NCBI GenBank assembly: GCA_965243825.1
Contig: CBDEVT010000001.1
Span: forward strand, 2,046,001-2,110,000
DNA from: JAJCYX01 sp965243825
Lineage (GTDB): Bacteria > Chloroflexota > Dehalococcoidia > Lucifugimonadales > Lucifugimonadaceae
DNA length: 64,000 bases
Direction of reading: 5' to 3'
This document shows positions 7,863 through 16,640 of the stretch, piece by piece. The notes beneath the pieces were generated by a model. That model made no database searches and was not told where the DNA came from. It saw nothing but the letters and a program-made list of their open reading frames with translations. Each line of letters starts with the position of its first letter. Within the stretch, counting starts at the first letter, position 1. Both the position numbers and the translations under genes were made by a program.

Positions 7863-9266
7863 TTAGCTCACGACTGCGGGGCGTTGACGTCCAAAGTGAG
7901 TGGCCTCTTCGAACGCCTTTGCAAGCTGCAAAACAGGCAACTCCTGCCTGTGGGCTCCTACTATCTGCAGTCCTACTGGAAGTCCCTCTTCTGTGAACCC
8001 GGCAGGTACTGAGATCGCCGGTTGGCCTGTAACGGTGATCGCATAGCAAGTGGCCATCCACTGGATGTAGTTGTCCAGCTGCTGACCATTGATCTCCGTT
8101 ACATATTCTTGCTCTATCGAGAAGGGAGCAACGCTCGTTACGGGGCAAAGCAGGAAATCGTACTTGCTGAAGAATGCTGCCATTCTTTCGTGAAGTTTGG
8201 TTCGTTTGATCTCCGCCTCAGCCAGATCCATCGCACTTAGCTTTAATCCTTCTTCAATGTTCCAGATTACGGTCTGCTTGAGCTTGTCCCTGCTTTCCTC
8301 GAGGTGCCGTCCGTAGTCAGAAGCGAACTTGTATGCACGGAAGACATGAAAAATGTCATCTGCGTCCGACAGATCAGGGTCAGCCTCTTCCACAACGCAT
8401 CCCAGATCCAAGAAAACGGATCGCTGCTTCTCAAGAACTGCGCTGATTTCACGATCAACCGGATACCCACCGAGTGATGGGCTCCATGCCACCTTTACGT
8501 CCTTGAATGATCTTTGCAGGTTCACGTTGAACTCGCTTCCCGGTTCCTGAAGACACCCGGGAACTCGGGAGTCTGGTCCGGCAAGGACTGAGAGCTGCAA
8601 GGCAACGTCATCAACCCTGCGGCCCATCGGACCCTGCACTGAAAACGAATTGAACCCCAGGGTGTTTGGATATGAGGGCACCCTGCCCAGAGATGTCCTG
8701 AAACCGACCACGTTCGACCAGGCGGCAGGGTTGCGAAGCGATCCACCGAGATCGGATCCAGTTGCCAACGGCACCATACCTGTCGCCAGAGCGACGCCCG
8801 CGCCACCGCTACTGCCACCGCATGTCTTGGTCGTATCGTATGGATTCAGTGTTGGTCCGAAAATGGGATTAAATGTCTGGGATCCTGCTCCGAACTCAGG
8901 AGTGTTTGTCTTACCAATGACGACAGCACCGGCGTTCTTTAGCCGCTCAACCGGTAATGCGTCGTAGTCAGGAATCCAGTCGGCGAATATTGGTGATCCA
9001 AACGTCGTTCGGATGCCTTTGGTGGCAGAGAGGTCTTTGATTCCAACTGGAACCCCGTGTAGCGGTCCGGTGACCGGTCCATTGTCAAGTTCCTTTGCTG
9101 TTGCAATCGCCTTTTCGGCTGCCAGGGTACACACCGCATTTACTGCTGGATTGACCTGTTCGATGTGCTTTAAGTGCGCCTCAACAGCCTCGATCGCAGA
9201 TATCGCTCGTTTTTGCAATCGCGATGCGAGAGCGGTCGCGTCTTCGAAAATGATGTCAGCGGTCAT
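7863..9266 (-). CDS. Amidase signature family hydrolase
   Basis: A 467-residue amidase with the Ser-cisSer-Lys machinery: catalytic Lys77 in HGVPVGIKDLS, the GGSSGG loop at 150-155, and the nucleophile Ser176 in GSDLGGSLRNPA. It would hydrolyse a small carboxamide to acid and ammonia in the cytoplasm; GatA-type use in tRNA charging is unlikely because no gatB or gatC is near. A GGAG site lies about eight bases before the ATG. It is co-oriented with hyi, 45 bases away, and divergent from the receiver-like gene. Confidence 0.88.
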   Translation of the reverse strand: MTADIIFEDATALASRLQKRAISAIEAVEAHLKHIEQVNPAVNAVCTLAAEKAIATAKELDNGPVTGPLHGVPVGIKDLSATKGIRTTFGSPIFADWIPDYDALPVERLKNAGAVVIGKTNTPEFGAGSQTFNPIFGPTLNPYDTTKTCGGSSGGAGVALATGMVPLATGSDLGGSLRNPAAWSNVVGFRTSLGRVPSYPNTLGFNSFSVQGPMGRRVDDVALQLSVLAGPDSRVPGCLQEPGSEFNVNLQRSFKDVKVAWSPSLGGYPVDREISAVLEKQRSVFLDLGCVVEEADPDLSDADDIFHVFRAYKFASDYGRHLEESRDKLKQTVIWNIEEGLKLSAMDLAEAEIKRTKLHERMAAFFSKYDFLLCPVTSVAPFSIEQEYVTEINGQQLDNYIQWMATCYAITVTGQPAISVPAGFTEEGLPVGLQIVGAHRQELPVLQLAKAFEEATHFGRQRPAVVS

Positions 9267-9488
9267 GTTCTACTCCGAACTGAAGTGGATTGAGGTGTTG
9301 ACGAGGTTTGCGGGTAGGCCGATGCAGGGTAGCAGCCAAACTGACCGCACACCTACGGAGGCTCATCGTAGGACTTTCTTCCTACCTTGTTGAACTGAAC
9401 ACCAACTGACGACCGATGTTGAACGTGTGAACTTTATGTGCAGGCCTATGTGCTTTCTGAACAACCCGGGGGCACACCTGGAGAAACA

Positions 9489-10085
9489 ATGGTCAGACGA
9501 CGCATCATAAGACGTAAGGCGAGGTCCTCCCCGACGATCGAGCAGCGGGTTGCCGCACCGCTTCCGATGACTCGAGAGTCATTTGGGCTGAAGCCTGATG
9601 AGGACTGTGAAATTCTGGTCATCGGAGGTCCTGCCTACTGCTCGTTCACGCTTGCAAGGCTGGGCCGGTTAGGCATAACAGACCAGATCGGAATAACTAA
9701 CTCTGAGAGCCATGCGGTATGGGCCGTCAAGAACCTCGCTCCGAAGGTGATCATCGCCAGTGTCGATTACGGACATAGGTCCGGTGGTATTGATCTGATG
9801 CGGAAGCTTGAGGCGATGAACCCCGATATCGCAGTGATCGTTACTTCATCCACGCTGGATATATCGATTGACGGCCGGGCGTTGAGAGATCTTGCATGGG
9901 CGATGAGTGACTCCTGGTCCTTCGTCACCCGGCGAAAGACTGACAACGGTGACCCACTCGGTATCGCAGTGGTAACCGCCCGACAGGGTGTCGGCTGGAT
10001 CGACTACCCGGTTCGCAAGCAGCTTGAGCAGTGGCGAGTAAACGTGAACAGCACAACTAGAAGGCAGGTGTCAGTTGCGGTTTGA
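9489..10085 (+). CDS. Stand-alone receiver-like protein
   Basis: A 198-residue protein. After a basic N-terminal tail (MVRRRIIRRKARSS) comes an alpha/beta domain with the look of a response-regulator receiver: EILVIGG strand, PKVIIASVDYGHRSGG where the phospho-acceptor Asp loop would be, and IAVIVTSSTLD for the Thr/Ser strand. The expected N-terminal acidic pair and the conserved Lys near the end are not clear, so it may be a pseudo-receiver. No DNA-binding output domain follows. The ATG at 9489 is preferred over an upstream GTG (9438) because GGAG sits eight bases upstream. Confidence 0.5.
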   Translation: MVRRRIIRRKARSSPTIEQRVAAPLPMTRESFGLKPDEDCEILVIGGPAYCSFTLARLGRLGITDQIGITNSESHAVWAVKNLAPKVIIASVDYGHRSGGIDLMRKLEAMNPDIAVIVTSSTLDISIDGRALRDLAWAMSDSWSFVTRRKTDNGDPLGIAVVTARQGVGWIDYPVRKQLEQWRVNVNSTTRRQVSVAV

Positions 10086-10144
10086 GAAGGTACGTTGTCA
10101 GGCCAAGATGGTAAAACCGTGTGGCATGGCCGGTATTCCGACGA

Positions 10145-10945
10145 TCAGTAATGGATTGCACGACCGACACCTCCTCCAGCTGCAATTGCATCCCCTGATA
10201 TCGCGACGGAGAGTGGTGAGGCCAGGAAGGCGACAATACTCGCGATGTCGGACGCATTGATGATGCGCCTGACAGAGTTGCCTTCTGCCATCTGACTCTC
10301 TACCTCCTGTTCAGGGACTTGCAGGCTCTTGGCCCTGGCGGCAATCACAGCAGGCGTTGCCTCCGTCCTTGTGAGACCGGGATGGACGACAGTGACGTTG
10401 ATGCCGCTGGGGCCAAGCTCATCTGCCAGGTTCTTCGTCATAGCAGCGACCGCGACATTCCGCATGCTTCCAATGACCGTTCCTGAGTTCCGGGCTGCAA
10501 GACCGGAGATATTGATGATGCGCCCCCAGCTATTCGCAATCATGTGTGGCGTGACTTCACGGGCACAACGCAAGTAGCCCATCACCTTGACGTTCATGTC
10601 TTCGTTAAACATCTCGTCAGTGATGTCAGCCAACGCTGGAATCGGCCGCTGGCCGCCTGGTCTCGCTGCGTTGTTGACCAGGATGTCGATGCTGCCTAGC
10701 TGATTTGCCGTTTCGGCCACGAAACTCTTTACTGAATCGTCGTCACCGGTCTCACCAGGCACTGGAACGACTTTCTGTCCTGTGTGCAGCGATATTTCCC
10801 GTGCTGCTTCATTCAGTGGGCCAGCGGTTCTCGCGACAATAGCGACATCGACGCCTTCCATCGCGAGTGCAAGTGCGATCGCTTTACCGATGCCCCGGCT
10901 CCCACCTGTCACCAGGGCTTTTTTACCATCGAGTTGCAGGTCCAA
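10145..10945 (-). CDS. SDR-family protein lacking the catalytic Tyr and Lys
   Basis: A 266-residue short-chain dehydrogenase fold. The cofactor motif TGGSRGIGKAIA and the structural NNAA motif (residues 91-94) are intact, and Ser147 in NISG matches the catalytic Ser. At the place of the YxxxK motif the sequence reads GSMRN (159-163): Gly instead of Tyr and Asn instead of Lys, with the flanking AAMTKNLADEL helix kept. Classical hydride-transfer chemistry is therefore unlikely. AAGGAG precedes the ATG. The hypothetical gene at 10961 ends 15 bases upstream, suggesting one operon. The 3' end converges with the receiver-like gene. Confidence 0.85.
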   Translation of the reverse strand: MDLQLDGKKALVTGGSRGIGKAIALALAMEGVDVAIVARTAGPLNEAAREISLHTGQKVVPVPGETGDDDSVKSFVAETANQLGSIDILVNNAARPGGQRPIPALADITDEMFNEDMNVKVMGYLRCAREVTPHMIANSWGRIINISGLAARNSGTVIGSMRNVAVAAMTKNLADELGPSGINVTVVHPGLTRTEATPAVIAARAKSLQVPEQEVESQMAEGNSVRRIINASDIASIVAFLASPLSVAISGDAIAAGGGVGRAIHY

Positions 10946-10960
10946 AGGCCACTCCTTCGG

Positions 10961-11236
10961 TTATTCGGACTGGTTGCTGGTTGATCCACCGCGTTGCATG
11001 TCTAACGCTTCTTCGACAAGATTCGCGGCTAATTCAAATGCCGCTTCGTCCTTGAAGTTGATCTGCGAAAGAGCGAGTACGCGATACAGGAGGCCCGTCG
11101 AGGCTAGGGTCGAGACAGACTCGCCTGCCGGTGGAATTCTGACGCCCAGTGCTTCAGACATGGCCGCTGCCGCGTTCATTCCACTTCGGTTCAAGTAAAC
11201 GCGTGTAAGCAAGCGTCCCTGGTGTTTCAATACCAC
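10961..11236 (-). CDS. Hypothetical protein, start uncertain
   Basis: A 91-residue reading frame beginning at GTG. It looks protein-coding (LNRSGMNAAAAMSEALGV, EAAFELAANLVEEALD), soluble, with helical segments. The same frame stays open upstream to about 11479 and reads plausibly (GSEEVLATSRKKALEYAYSL), but contains no ATG, GTG or TTG before 11236. The true start may therefore be a rare codon, or the gene may have lost its start. It lies 15 bases upstream of the SDR and shares its strand. I recognise no family. Confidence 0.45.
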   Translation of the reverse strand: MVLKHQGRLLTRVYLNRSGMNAAAAMSEALGVRIPPAGESVSTLASTGLLYRVLALSQINFKDEAAFELAANLVEEALDMQRGGSTSNQSE

Positions 11237-11472
11237 CCCGTCAGAAACCTGCGCCAGTTCTACTCGGAGATGGGCGCGTGGTCTTTCGAGTAATGAGTAG
11301 GCGTATTCCAGTGCCTTTTTGCGGCTGGTGGCCAGAACTTCCTCCGATCCAACGCGACTTGGCTGGATGAGTCGTAGTCCAGCCCGCTGGCGCAGTATAA
11401 TCCGCCTGCCTTCACTCCTGATGCCGGTGACTGAGCCACGGCGAAACTTGGAACGCTTAATGGGGGACAGAT

Positions 11473-12273
11473 TTGCAGCTTAAGGACCGCGTGGCCATCG
11501 TTACAGGTGGAGCAACCGGTATCGGTCGCGCAATTGGCCTGAAGATGGCTGAACAGGGCGCAAATATTCTCGTCTCAGATATCAATGAAGATGCGGCGCA
11601 GAAAACGGCTGCGGATATTGAGGCAATAGGTGTCCGGTCTGCTGTGCAGATCACAGACGTTGTCGAACCCGAAGCAACGTCCGCAATGGCGGCCGCAGCG
11701 ATGGACCACTTCGGCAAGATCGACATACTTGTAAACAATGCTGGCGTCGCCGGCGCGCCGGGATGGTACGAACGATCCGAGTCAACAGAGGAAGACTGGC
11801 GGTTCACCTTTCGAGTGAACGTGGTCGGCAGCGTTAATGCGGCTAACTCTGTAATGCCCCACATGAAACGAGCGCGCTACGGGAAGATCCTCAACCTGGC
11901 GTCGATTGCCGGTCGGGAAGGGCGTCCCTCGCTGCCACACTACTCCTCAAGCAAGTCTGCGATCGTGAACTACACGCAGGCACTGGCGGGAGAACTGGGT
12001 CCGCATGGCATCAACGTCAACGCTATCTGCCCGGGACTGCTCTGGACTCCGATGTGGGAGCAGGTAGGCGGGCGCTATTCACAGAATGACCCTGAGTATG
12101 CAGGGATGGAGCCCCGGGCGATATTCGAGAAGATGATCGCCGCTGCGATTCCATTTGGCACCGAGCAGACCCCGGAAGACATCGGTGATGCGGCCGTGTT
12201 CTTGTGTTCAGACGATGCAACCAACATCACTGGACAAGCCCTTGATGTCGACGGTGGATTCTTCATGCGGTGA
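11473..12273 (+). CDS. SDR-family oxidoreductase
   Basis: A 266-residue classical short-chain dehydrogenase, probably NAD(P)-dependent oxidation or reduction of a secondary alcohol. It has TGGATGIGRAIGLKMAEQG, NNAG, Ser in LNLASIAGR and the catalytic YSSSK motif, and ends with GQALDVDGGFFMR as in 3-oxoacyl-ACP-reductase-like SDRs. The start is TTG, with a GGGGGAC ribosome site just before. A TATAAT hexamer lies at 11396-11401, but without a convincing -35. The next SDR follows at 48 bases and is a close relative (both share GVAGAPGW- or GIGGAPGW-type loops), so the pair is a duplication. Substrate unknown. Confidence 0.88.
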   Translation: MQLKDRVAIVTGGATGIGRAIGLKMAEQGANILVSDINEDAAQKTAADIEAIGVRSAVQITDVVEPEATSAMAAAAMDHFGKIDILVNNAGVAGAPGWYERSESTEEDWRFTFRVNVVGSVNAANSVMPHMKRARYGKILNLASIAGREGRPSLPHYSSSKSAIVNYTQALAGELGPHGINVNAICPGLLWTPMWEQVGGRYSQNDPEYAGMEPRAIFEKMIAAAIPFGTEQTPEDIGDAAVFLCSDDATNITGQALDVDGGFFMR

Positions 12274-12321
12274 TCCATCTGTGAAGCGGAACGATTTCAC
12301 TGCACCATTACGAGTTAAGCA

Positions 12322-13137
12322 ATGACCACTGACCGAAGTTACATAGATCTTTCTGGCAGAGCAGCTATTGTCACCGGCGGCGGAAACGGCATCGGGAAGG
12401 GCATCGCAGTGAGACTGGCCGCAGCTGGTGCAAGTGTCCTGGTGGCCGATCTTGATCTGGCGTCGGCTCAAGGTGTCGCAAAGGAACTTTCGGAGAAGGA
12501 TGGCCGCGCGGAAGCGTGTCAGGTTGACGTGTCAGATCAAGAGTCGACTGATGAGATGATCCGTGTTGCTCTTGAGAAGCTAGGCAAAGTGGACATACTC
12601 GTTAACAACGCAGGTATTGGAGGTGCGCCTGGTTGGACTGAACGGAGTAGTGGGTCACTTGAAGACTGGACACAAACCTTCGAAGTTAACGTGTTGGGGA
12701 TCGTTCACTCCACCACATCCGTCTCCAATCACATGATCGAACGTGGCTCCGGCAAGATCGTCAATATCGCTTCCGCGGCAGGTAGGCGCGGATCACCGGG
12801 CTTTGCTCACTACTCCACGTCGAAAGCGTCGGCGATAAATGTCACGCAGGCATGGGCTTACAAACTTGCCCAACACAAGATCAATGTGAATTCGGTCTGT
12901 CCTGGGTTGTTGTGGACCGATCTCTGGAACGACATAGCTGCACGCAGGCTCAGAATGACCAGCGATAACGAAACATCCAGGCGCCAGTACTTCGAGGAAC
13001 GACTAAAGAGTATCCCCCTCGGGCGCGAACAGACTCCGGAAGACATTGGCAACGCAGTTGCGTTTCTGGCTTCGGATCGAGCAAAAAACATCACCGGACA
13101 GTCGCTCAATGTTGATGGCGGAGCGATGATGAACTAG
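12322..13137 (+). CDS. SDR-family oxidoreductase (tandem paralog)
   Basis: A 271-residue classical SDR with TGGGNGIGKGIAVRL, NNAGIGGAPGW, Ser in VNIASAAGR, catalytic YSTSK and a C-terminal GQSLNVDGGAMMN. It resembles the protein at 11473-12273 throughout, including the PGLLWTDLW substrate loop, so both probably act on related substrates. It is co-transcribed with its paralog, and its end converges on the glycosidase-like lipoprotein only 12 bases away. Confidence 0.88.
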   Translation: MTTDRSYIDLSGRAAIVTGGGNGIGKGIAVRLAAAGASVLVADLDLASAQGVAKELSEKDGRAEACQVDVSDQESTDEMIRVALEKLGKVDILVNNAGIGGAPGWTERSSGSLEDWTQTFEVNVLGIVHSTTSVSNHMIERGSGKIVNIASAAGRRGSPGFAHYSTSKASAINVTQAWAYKLAQHKINVNSVCPGLLWTDLWNDIAARRLRMTSDNETSRRQYFEERLKSIPLGREQTPEDIGNAVAFLASDRAKNITGQSLNVDGGAMMN

Positions 13138-13149
13138 CTCGATTCGCGC

Positions 13150-14394
13150 CTAGCGTATGCCGCGAATCCAGTTGTTGTAGAACTCGCCGACCTCAGTCAG
13201 TTCGCCGTGCGGTCCCGAGTCGTTGAGCATCGAGAGACCGTTTCCGGAGTCTCCTTCGCACGTCGCGATGTCTTTGTACGTTGAGAAAGTGAACCACCTC
13301 TCGATGTTCATTGAGGCCGAGTTCGCTTCCAGCCACATGTAGACCCGTGAAAGGTAGTCGATCACTTCGTCAGCGAGATACTCACCGGTTGGCGTGGGCC
13401 GTCCATCACAACCTTCGACTCCGAATTTCCAGTCTTCGAACCCCCAGTGAAGTCCGAACTCGGTGATCCAGATGGGCTTCCCGCGCGACTCCGGGCGCGA
13501 ATCGACCCACTCACGGAACTCTTCGATCTGTTTGATAACAATGTCGTCGCGAACCGTTGGAAACGCCTCACCAGGAGGGAGGTTAGAGGCAGGCCAAACG
13601 ATTGGAAACACGTCGATTGCCCAGATGTCTATCGGAGGCGCTTCGCCAAAAAGGTCTATGTACCCGAAATAGAAGTCTGTGATCCAGGTCGCTCCGTATG
13701 CATAACCTCCGCAGTTGATGCAGTTGAAGCTGTAGTTGAGAATCGAGGGGCTGGTAATCAAAGCCGTCGGGTCGGCCGACTTGATAGCGGCGTACGTGTC
13801 ATGCAAGGCCACGATCGAGTCTTCGACGGTGACTCCGTGTGCATTGGGCTCGCCAAGCACGTACCAGACCGAACCAGGTGCCCTATCTGCAAGCTCTTTG
13901 ATCTGTTCACCGGAAGGCAGCGGATCAACTCTTGCTAAGTAGATCACCTTGCGTGCACCAGTAGGCACATCATCAAGATTCGACGTGTAGTCGATAAAAA
14001 TCTCGGATTCAAAAACCTCGAACGCCCGCTCCCGGTCGCTTGTCACTATCAAGCTGTATCGCGGATCTGGCTTCGGAAGTGGAGTCGCAGTCGGTAACGA
14101 CGTCGCCGTGGCCGTCGCAGGCGGAGCCACCACCGAAGTTGCGGTTGCGACAGCTGTCTCTGTTGAAGAAGCGGTTGGCGAAGGGGCCTTAGTAGGTACT
14201 GAGGTCGCATCGGGTTCGGATGTCGAGACCGAATCGATCGTCGGGGAAGGAGCGCTAGTCGGCACCGCGGTCGCGAAGGGGATCTCAGTCGAAGTTGGTT
14301 CGGTGGAACCGCAGGCGATCGATACCGCGGAAAGCAGTAACGTGGCTATGCCGATTGCTATGCGAGGACCGGAAAGCCTCAATTGAATCCTCAC
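13150..14394 (-). CDS. Lipoprotein with glycoside-hydrolase-like TIM barrel
   Basis: A 414-residue exported lipoprotein. The signal peptide ends in a lipobox with Cys28 (LSAVSIAC). Residues 30-108 are a Thr/Ser/Pro/Ala linker typical of Chloroflexota surface proteins. The remainder looks like a clan GH-A barrel: Glu182 in YVLGEPN is placed like the acid/base Asn-Glu-Pro site, and Glu312 in IWITEFGLHWG like the nucleophile. It would act outside the membrane on a polysaccharide or glycoside. Extra Cys pairs (CINC) may form disulfides. Assignment to a numbered GH family is not possible by eye. Confidence 0.65.
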   Translation of the reverse strand: MRIQLRLSGPRIAIGIATLLLSAVSIACGSTEPTSTEIPFATAVPTSAPSPTIDSVSTSEPDATSVPTKAPSPTASSTETAVATATSVVAPPATATATSLPTATPLPKPDPRYSLIVTSDRERAFEVFESEIFIDYTSNLDDVPTGARKVIYLARVDPLPSGEQIKELADRAPGSVWYVLGEPNAHGVTVEDSIVALHDTYAAIKSADPTALITSPSILNYSFNCINCGGYAYGATWITDFYFGYIDLFGEAPPIDIWAIDVFPIVWPASNLPPGEAFPTVRDDIVIKQIEEFREWVDSRPESRGKPIWITEFGLHWGFEDWKFGVEGCDGRPTPTGEYLADEVIDYLSRVYMWLEANSASMNIERWFTFSTYKDIATCEGDSGNGLSMLNDSGPHGELTEVGEFYNNWIRGIR

Positions 14395-14424
14395 CGGAGC
14401 CTGCCAGCTAGGTTTTTGCCAAGC

Positions 14425-15009
14425 CTATCTCGCAGCTGAAGTCTTAATCCCTAGCGCGTCGTCTGTCAGATCGGTCAAGATTTCTGAGAGGGTTGCTTCG
14501 GTATTCGGTCCAGCGATCTTCTTAACGACTTCGCCGTCAGCGGTTACAAAGAATTTTTCTGGAATCCCGCTGACGCCCCAGTCCACGAGAATTCGTCCAT
14601 TATCAAGACCGTTGATGTACTCGATACCGTGCCGCTCGATGAAGTCGTTGACCGGTCCCACTTCATCCCAGATGGCAATACCGACGAATTCAACGCCTCT
14701 GTCACGCCATTTCTTATATGTCTCCGCCAGCACCGGACCTTCTGCTCTGCATGGAGCGCACCATGATGACCAGAAGTCGACTACGACAACCTTACCTTTT
14801 AAGTCACTGAGACTGACTACGTTGCCGTCGAGTGTCGTCAGATTGAAATCGGCGTCTGGTTCAACCGTGAGCTTGACCTCTCCGAAGCTGCTGTTGACTC
14901 CGGGCCGTCCCGGCGTACCTCCATTCTCTGCAACTCCCCAGGCCAACAGAGCCGCAAGGAGTGCGAGCGGAATACCGATCCCTATGGCGATACCCCGACG
15001 TTGTGTCAT
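14425..15009 (-). CDS. TlpA/ResA-type membrane-anchored thioredoxin
   Basis: A 194-residue thiol-disulfide protein with an N-terminal uncleaved-type membrane anchor (GIAIGIGIPLALLAALLAWG) and an outward thioredoxin fold. The redox motif is WCAPC in VVVDFWSSWCAPCRAEG, and the cis-Pro region is GVSGIPEKFFV. It matches the CcmG/DsbE/ResA role of keeping apocytochrome c cysteines reduced for heme attachment. Its start overlaps the stop of the preceding gene by four bases (ATGA), and the ccm genes precede it, which supports this role. Confidence 0.85.
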   Translation of the reverse strand: MTQRRGIAIGIGIPLALLAALLAWGVAENGGTPGRPGVNSSFGEVKLTVEPDADFNLTTLDGNVVSLSDLKGKVVVVDFWSSWCAPCRAEGPVLAETYKKWRDRGVEFVGIAIWDEVGPVNDFIERHGIEYINGLDNGRILVDWGVSGIPEKFFVTADGEVVKKIAGPNTEATLSEILTDLTDDALGIKTSAAR

Positions 15010-16283
15010 TTTGACTCGTCTTCGTTCTTTCCAGCAGAGAGAGCGGCCTTTGTTAAAGCCGAACGCCGGGCGTTGTAGTCGGCCTCTTCTATCTCTCCAG
15101 CTTCGTGCTGCTTGTCCAGAGCAGCGATAGTCTCAACAATTTCGGCCCTATCAAGGCCCTCGTATTCGGGATATTGCTCAGACATCGTGGCGCCTGGCGG
15201 GGCATTCCTTCGTCGCGCGAAGAAGAATGCATAGACGAGGATTCCGAGCATGACTGCACCGGCAACCCATGCGATCACGATGATGTAACCGCGCCCGTCG
15301 AAGAAGTTCTGGGTCCTCTCGAGCAGGGAAGGCGTCGGTAACGAGCCGAAGACTACGTCGAGCTGCGATCCACGCGCATAGTTAGTTCCCGTCACAACAC
15401 TGTACGCAGTGTCTTCGATAATGGCTCCCTCGGGGTCCGAAAGGCCGAGCCCGGTAATCGTGCCATCACTCTCCGGCAGCATCATTCTTACCTGGTCGGC
15501 TCCATACGCAAGCCGGAGAGGGAAAGTTAGTTCATCACCTTCATATCCGACAACAAACGTAATAAGGATGTCATGTTCGCCGGGGGGTACAGGATTAGTC
15601 ATGGCAAACCCAGTAGCGATGTCGAGGACATTCCCTGGAGGCAAAGTACTTTCAACTGACAGGCTTGTGAAGCCTTCGGGCAAGTTGAATCGCAGTAGAT
15701 CCAAACCTGTAAGGTTCGGATCGTCGAGGTCTGGTACCCACACGCGGTTACCACTGTTGACGATGCTTATCACTCCGAGCATCCCCATTAGCCGTTCGCT
15801 GCGGTCTACGCTGGGAATCAGCAGCTGAAAAGTAGAGACTCGTATGTCATCGAATGACTGGGTACGTTCATAGATCGTGACTTCGACGTCATCGAACGAA
15901 CTTTCACCTGGTCGCAAGTCGACAGATGGCGTGTACTCACCGTCATCAACGGCGACACGATAGGTCAGACCCGGTCCGCTCAAGATATCGGTGAAGGAAA
16001 ATATTCCGTTTGTACCGATGACGGTGGATTCGTTCGCCACAATCTCCTGGCGCGCCTCGTCGACGACTAGTAGCACAACGTTGAGTCCGGCAGGCACCTC
16101 GGCTCCGGGAGTTCCCTGGACAACGCGCCCGGTTATCTCCGAAGGAAACCCCTGCGCCGATGCCGGCTCGAATGTAAATACGAACGCAGCGAAAGTAGCC
16201 GCTGCTGCGAACAGAAGTATCGCTCCGCGCCTGAATAGGTGTGGAGCTCCATCGTATGTCGAATCCGTGCCGGGAAATATCAA
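15006..16283 (-). CDS. Exported beta-domain membrane protein in the ccm cluster
   Basis: A 425-residue protein of unknown function. A signal segment (about residues 20-43) precedes a likely beta-sandwich, starting EITGRVVQGTPG, like carboxypeptidase-regulatory domains. A long outward beta-rich region follows. One membrane helix (about 334-356, IIVIAWVAGAVMLGILVYAF) is followed by a cytoplasmic RRR and a short tail, LDKQHEAGEIEEADYNARRS, of SHOCT-like pattern. The start is TTG, overlapping the CcmI-like stop (TTGA). Position between ccmI-like and tlpA genes suggests a part in cytochrome c assembly, but this is context only. Confidence 0.7.
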   Translation of the reverse strand: MIFPGTDSTYDGAPHLFRRGAILLFAAAATFAAFVFTFEPASAQGFPSEITGRVVQGTPGAEVPAGLNVVLLVVDEARQEIVANESTVIGTNGIFSFTDILSGPGLTYRVAVDDGEYTPSVDLRPGESSFDDVEVTIYERTQSFDDIRVSTFQLLIPSVDRSERLMGMLGVISIVNSGNRVWVPDLDDPNLTGLDLLRFNLPEGFTSLSVESTLPPGNVLDIATGFAMTNPVPPGEHDILITFVVGYEGDELTFPLRLAYGADQVRMMLPESDGTITGLGLSDPEGAIIEDTAYSVVTGTNYARGSQLDVVFGSLPTPSLLERTQNFFDGRGYIIVIAWVAGAVMLGILVYAFFFARRRNAPPGATMSEQYPEYEGLDRAEIVETIAALDKQHEAGEIEEADYNARRSALTKAALSAGKNEDESK

Positions 16284-16636
16284 GCTGTGTCTCCGCCCTC
16301 CGGCGGTCCAACCATGCCTCTGCGAGCCGCTTCGATCTCGCGTTCAAGCGCCTCAGCATCGGAAACTACGGATCCAAGCTGCTCTTCGCGCTGCATGATC
16401 TTTGCGGCGGTAACGCGTAGCTCGGTCATCTGCAATTCGTAGTCTGTTTCGGTCAGGTCCCCCGTCTGGTAATCGCCTTCCAAATCGGCGATCTGCCTGT
16501 ACACGCGCATACGCGCGACGCGCAGCCGTTCAATGGTTGGATCACCCGCGAGTGAGTATCCGCGTCTGTTAATGAACGGGTATACCAGCACTGCCAGCGA
16601 TATCAGAACGAGGGCTGTCCCCAATAAAGTGCCCAT
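16280..16636 (-). CDS. CcmI-like membrane protein
   Basis: A 118-residue protein with one N-terminal membrane helix (LLGTALVLISLAVLVYPFI) and a cytoplasmic helical coiled region, MRVYRQIADLEGDYQTGDLT. The layout is that of the N-terminal part of CcmI/CycH, the apocytochrome chaperone, without the periplasmic TPR part. The DLTETDYELQMTEL stretch resembles the tail of the next gene's product. It lies four bases after the ccmF stop and overlaps the following gene, so it belongs to the ccm operon. Confidence 0.65.
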   Translation of the reverse strand: MGTLLGTALVLISLAVLVYPFINRRGYSLAGDPTIERLRVARMRVYRQIADLEGDYQTGDLTETDYELQMTELRVTAAKIMQREEQLGSVVSDAEALEREIEAARRGMVGPPEGGDTA

Positions 16637-16640
16637 GCTG

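Noticed and set aside
9352..9372. CCTACG/CGTAGG hairpin in the amidase/receiver divergent region
   Set aside because: Only six-base arms with a nine-base loop and no T-run. Too weak to call.
11396..11401. Perfect TATAAT upstream of the SDR at 11473
   Set aside because: No -35 element at 16-18 bases and no extended -10. It is mentioned in the gene entry but not called as a promoter.
13447..13938. Plus-strand frame of 163 codons inside the glycosidase-like lipoprotein gene
   Set aside because: Antisense to a gene with signal peptide, lipobox and active-site pattern. Composition is what an antisense frame would give.
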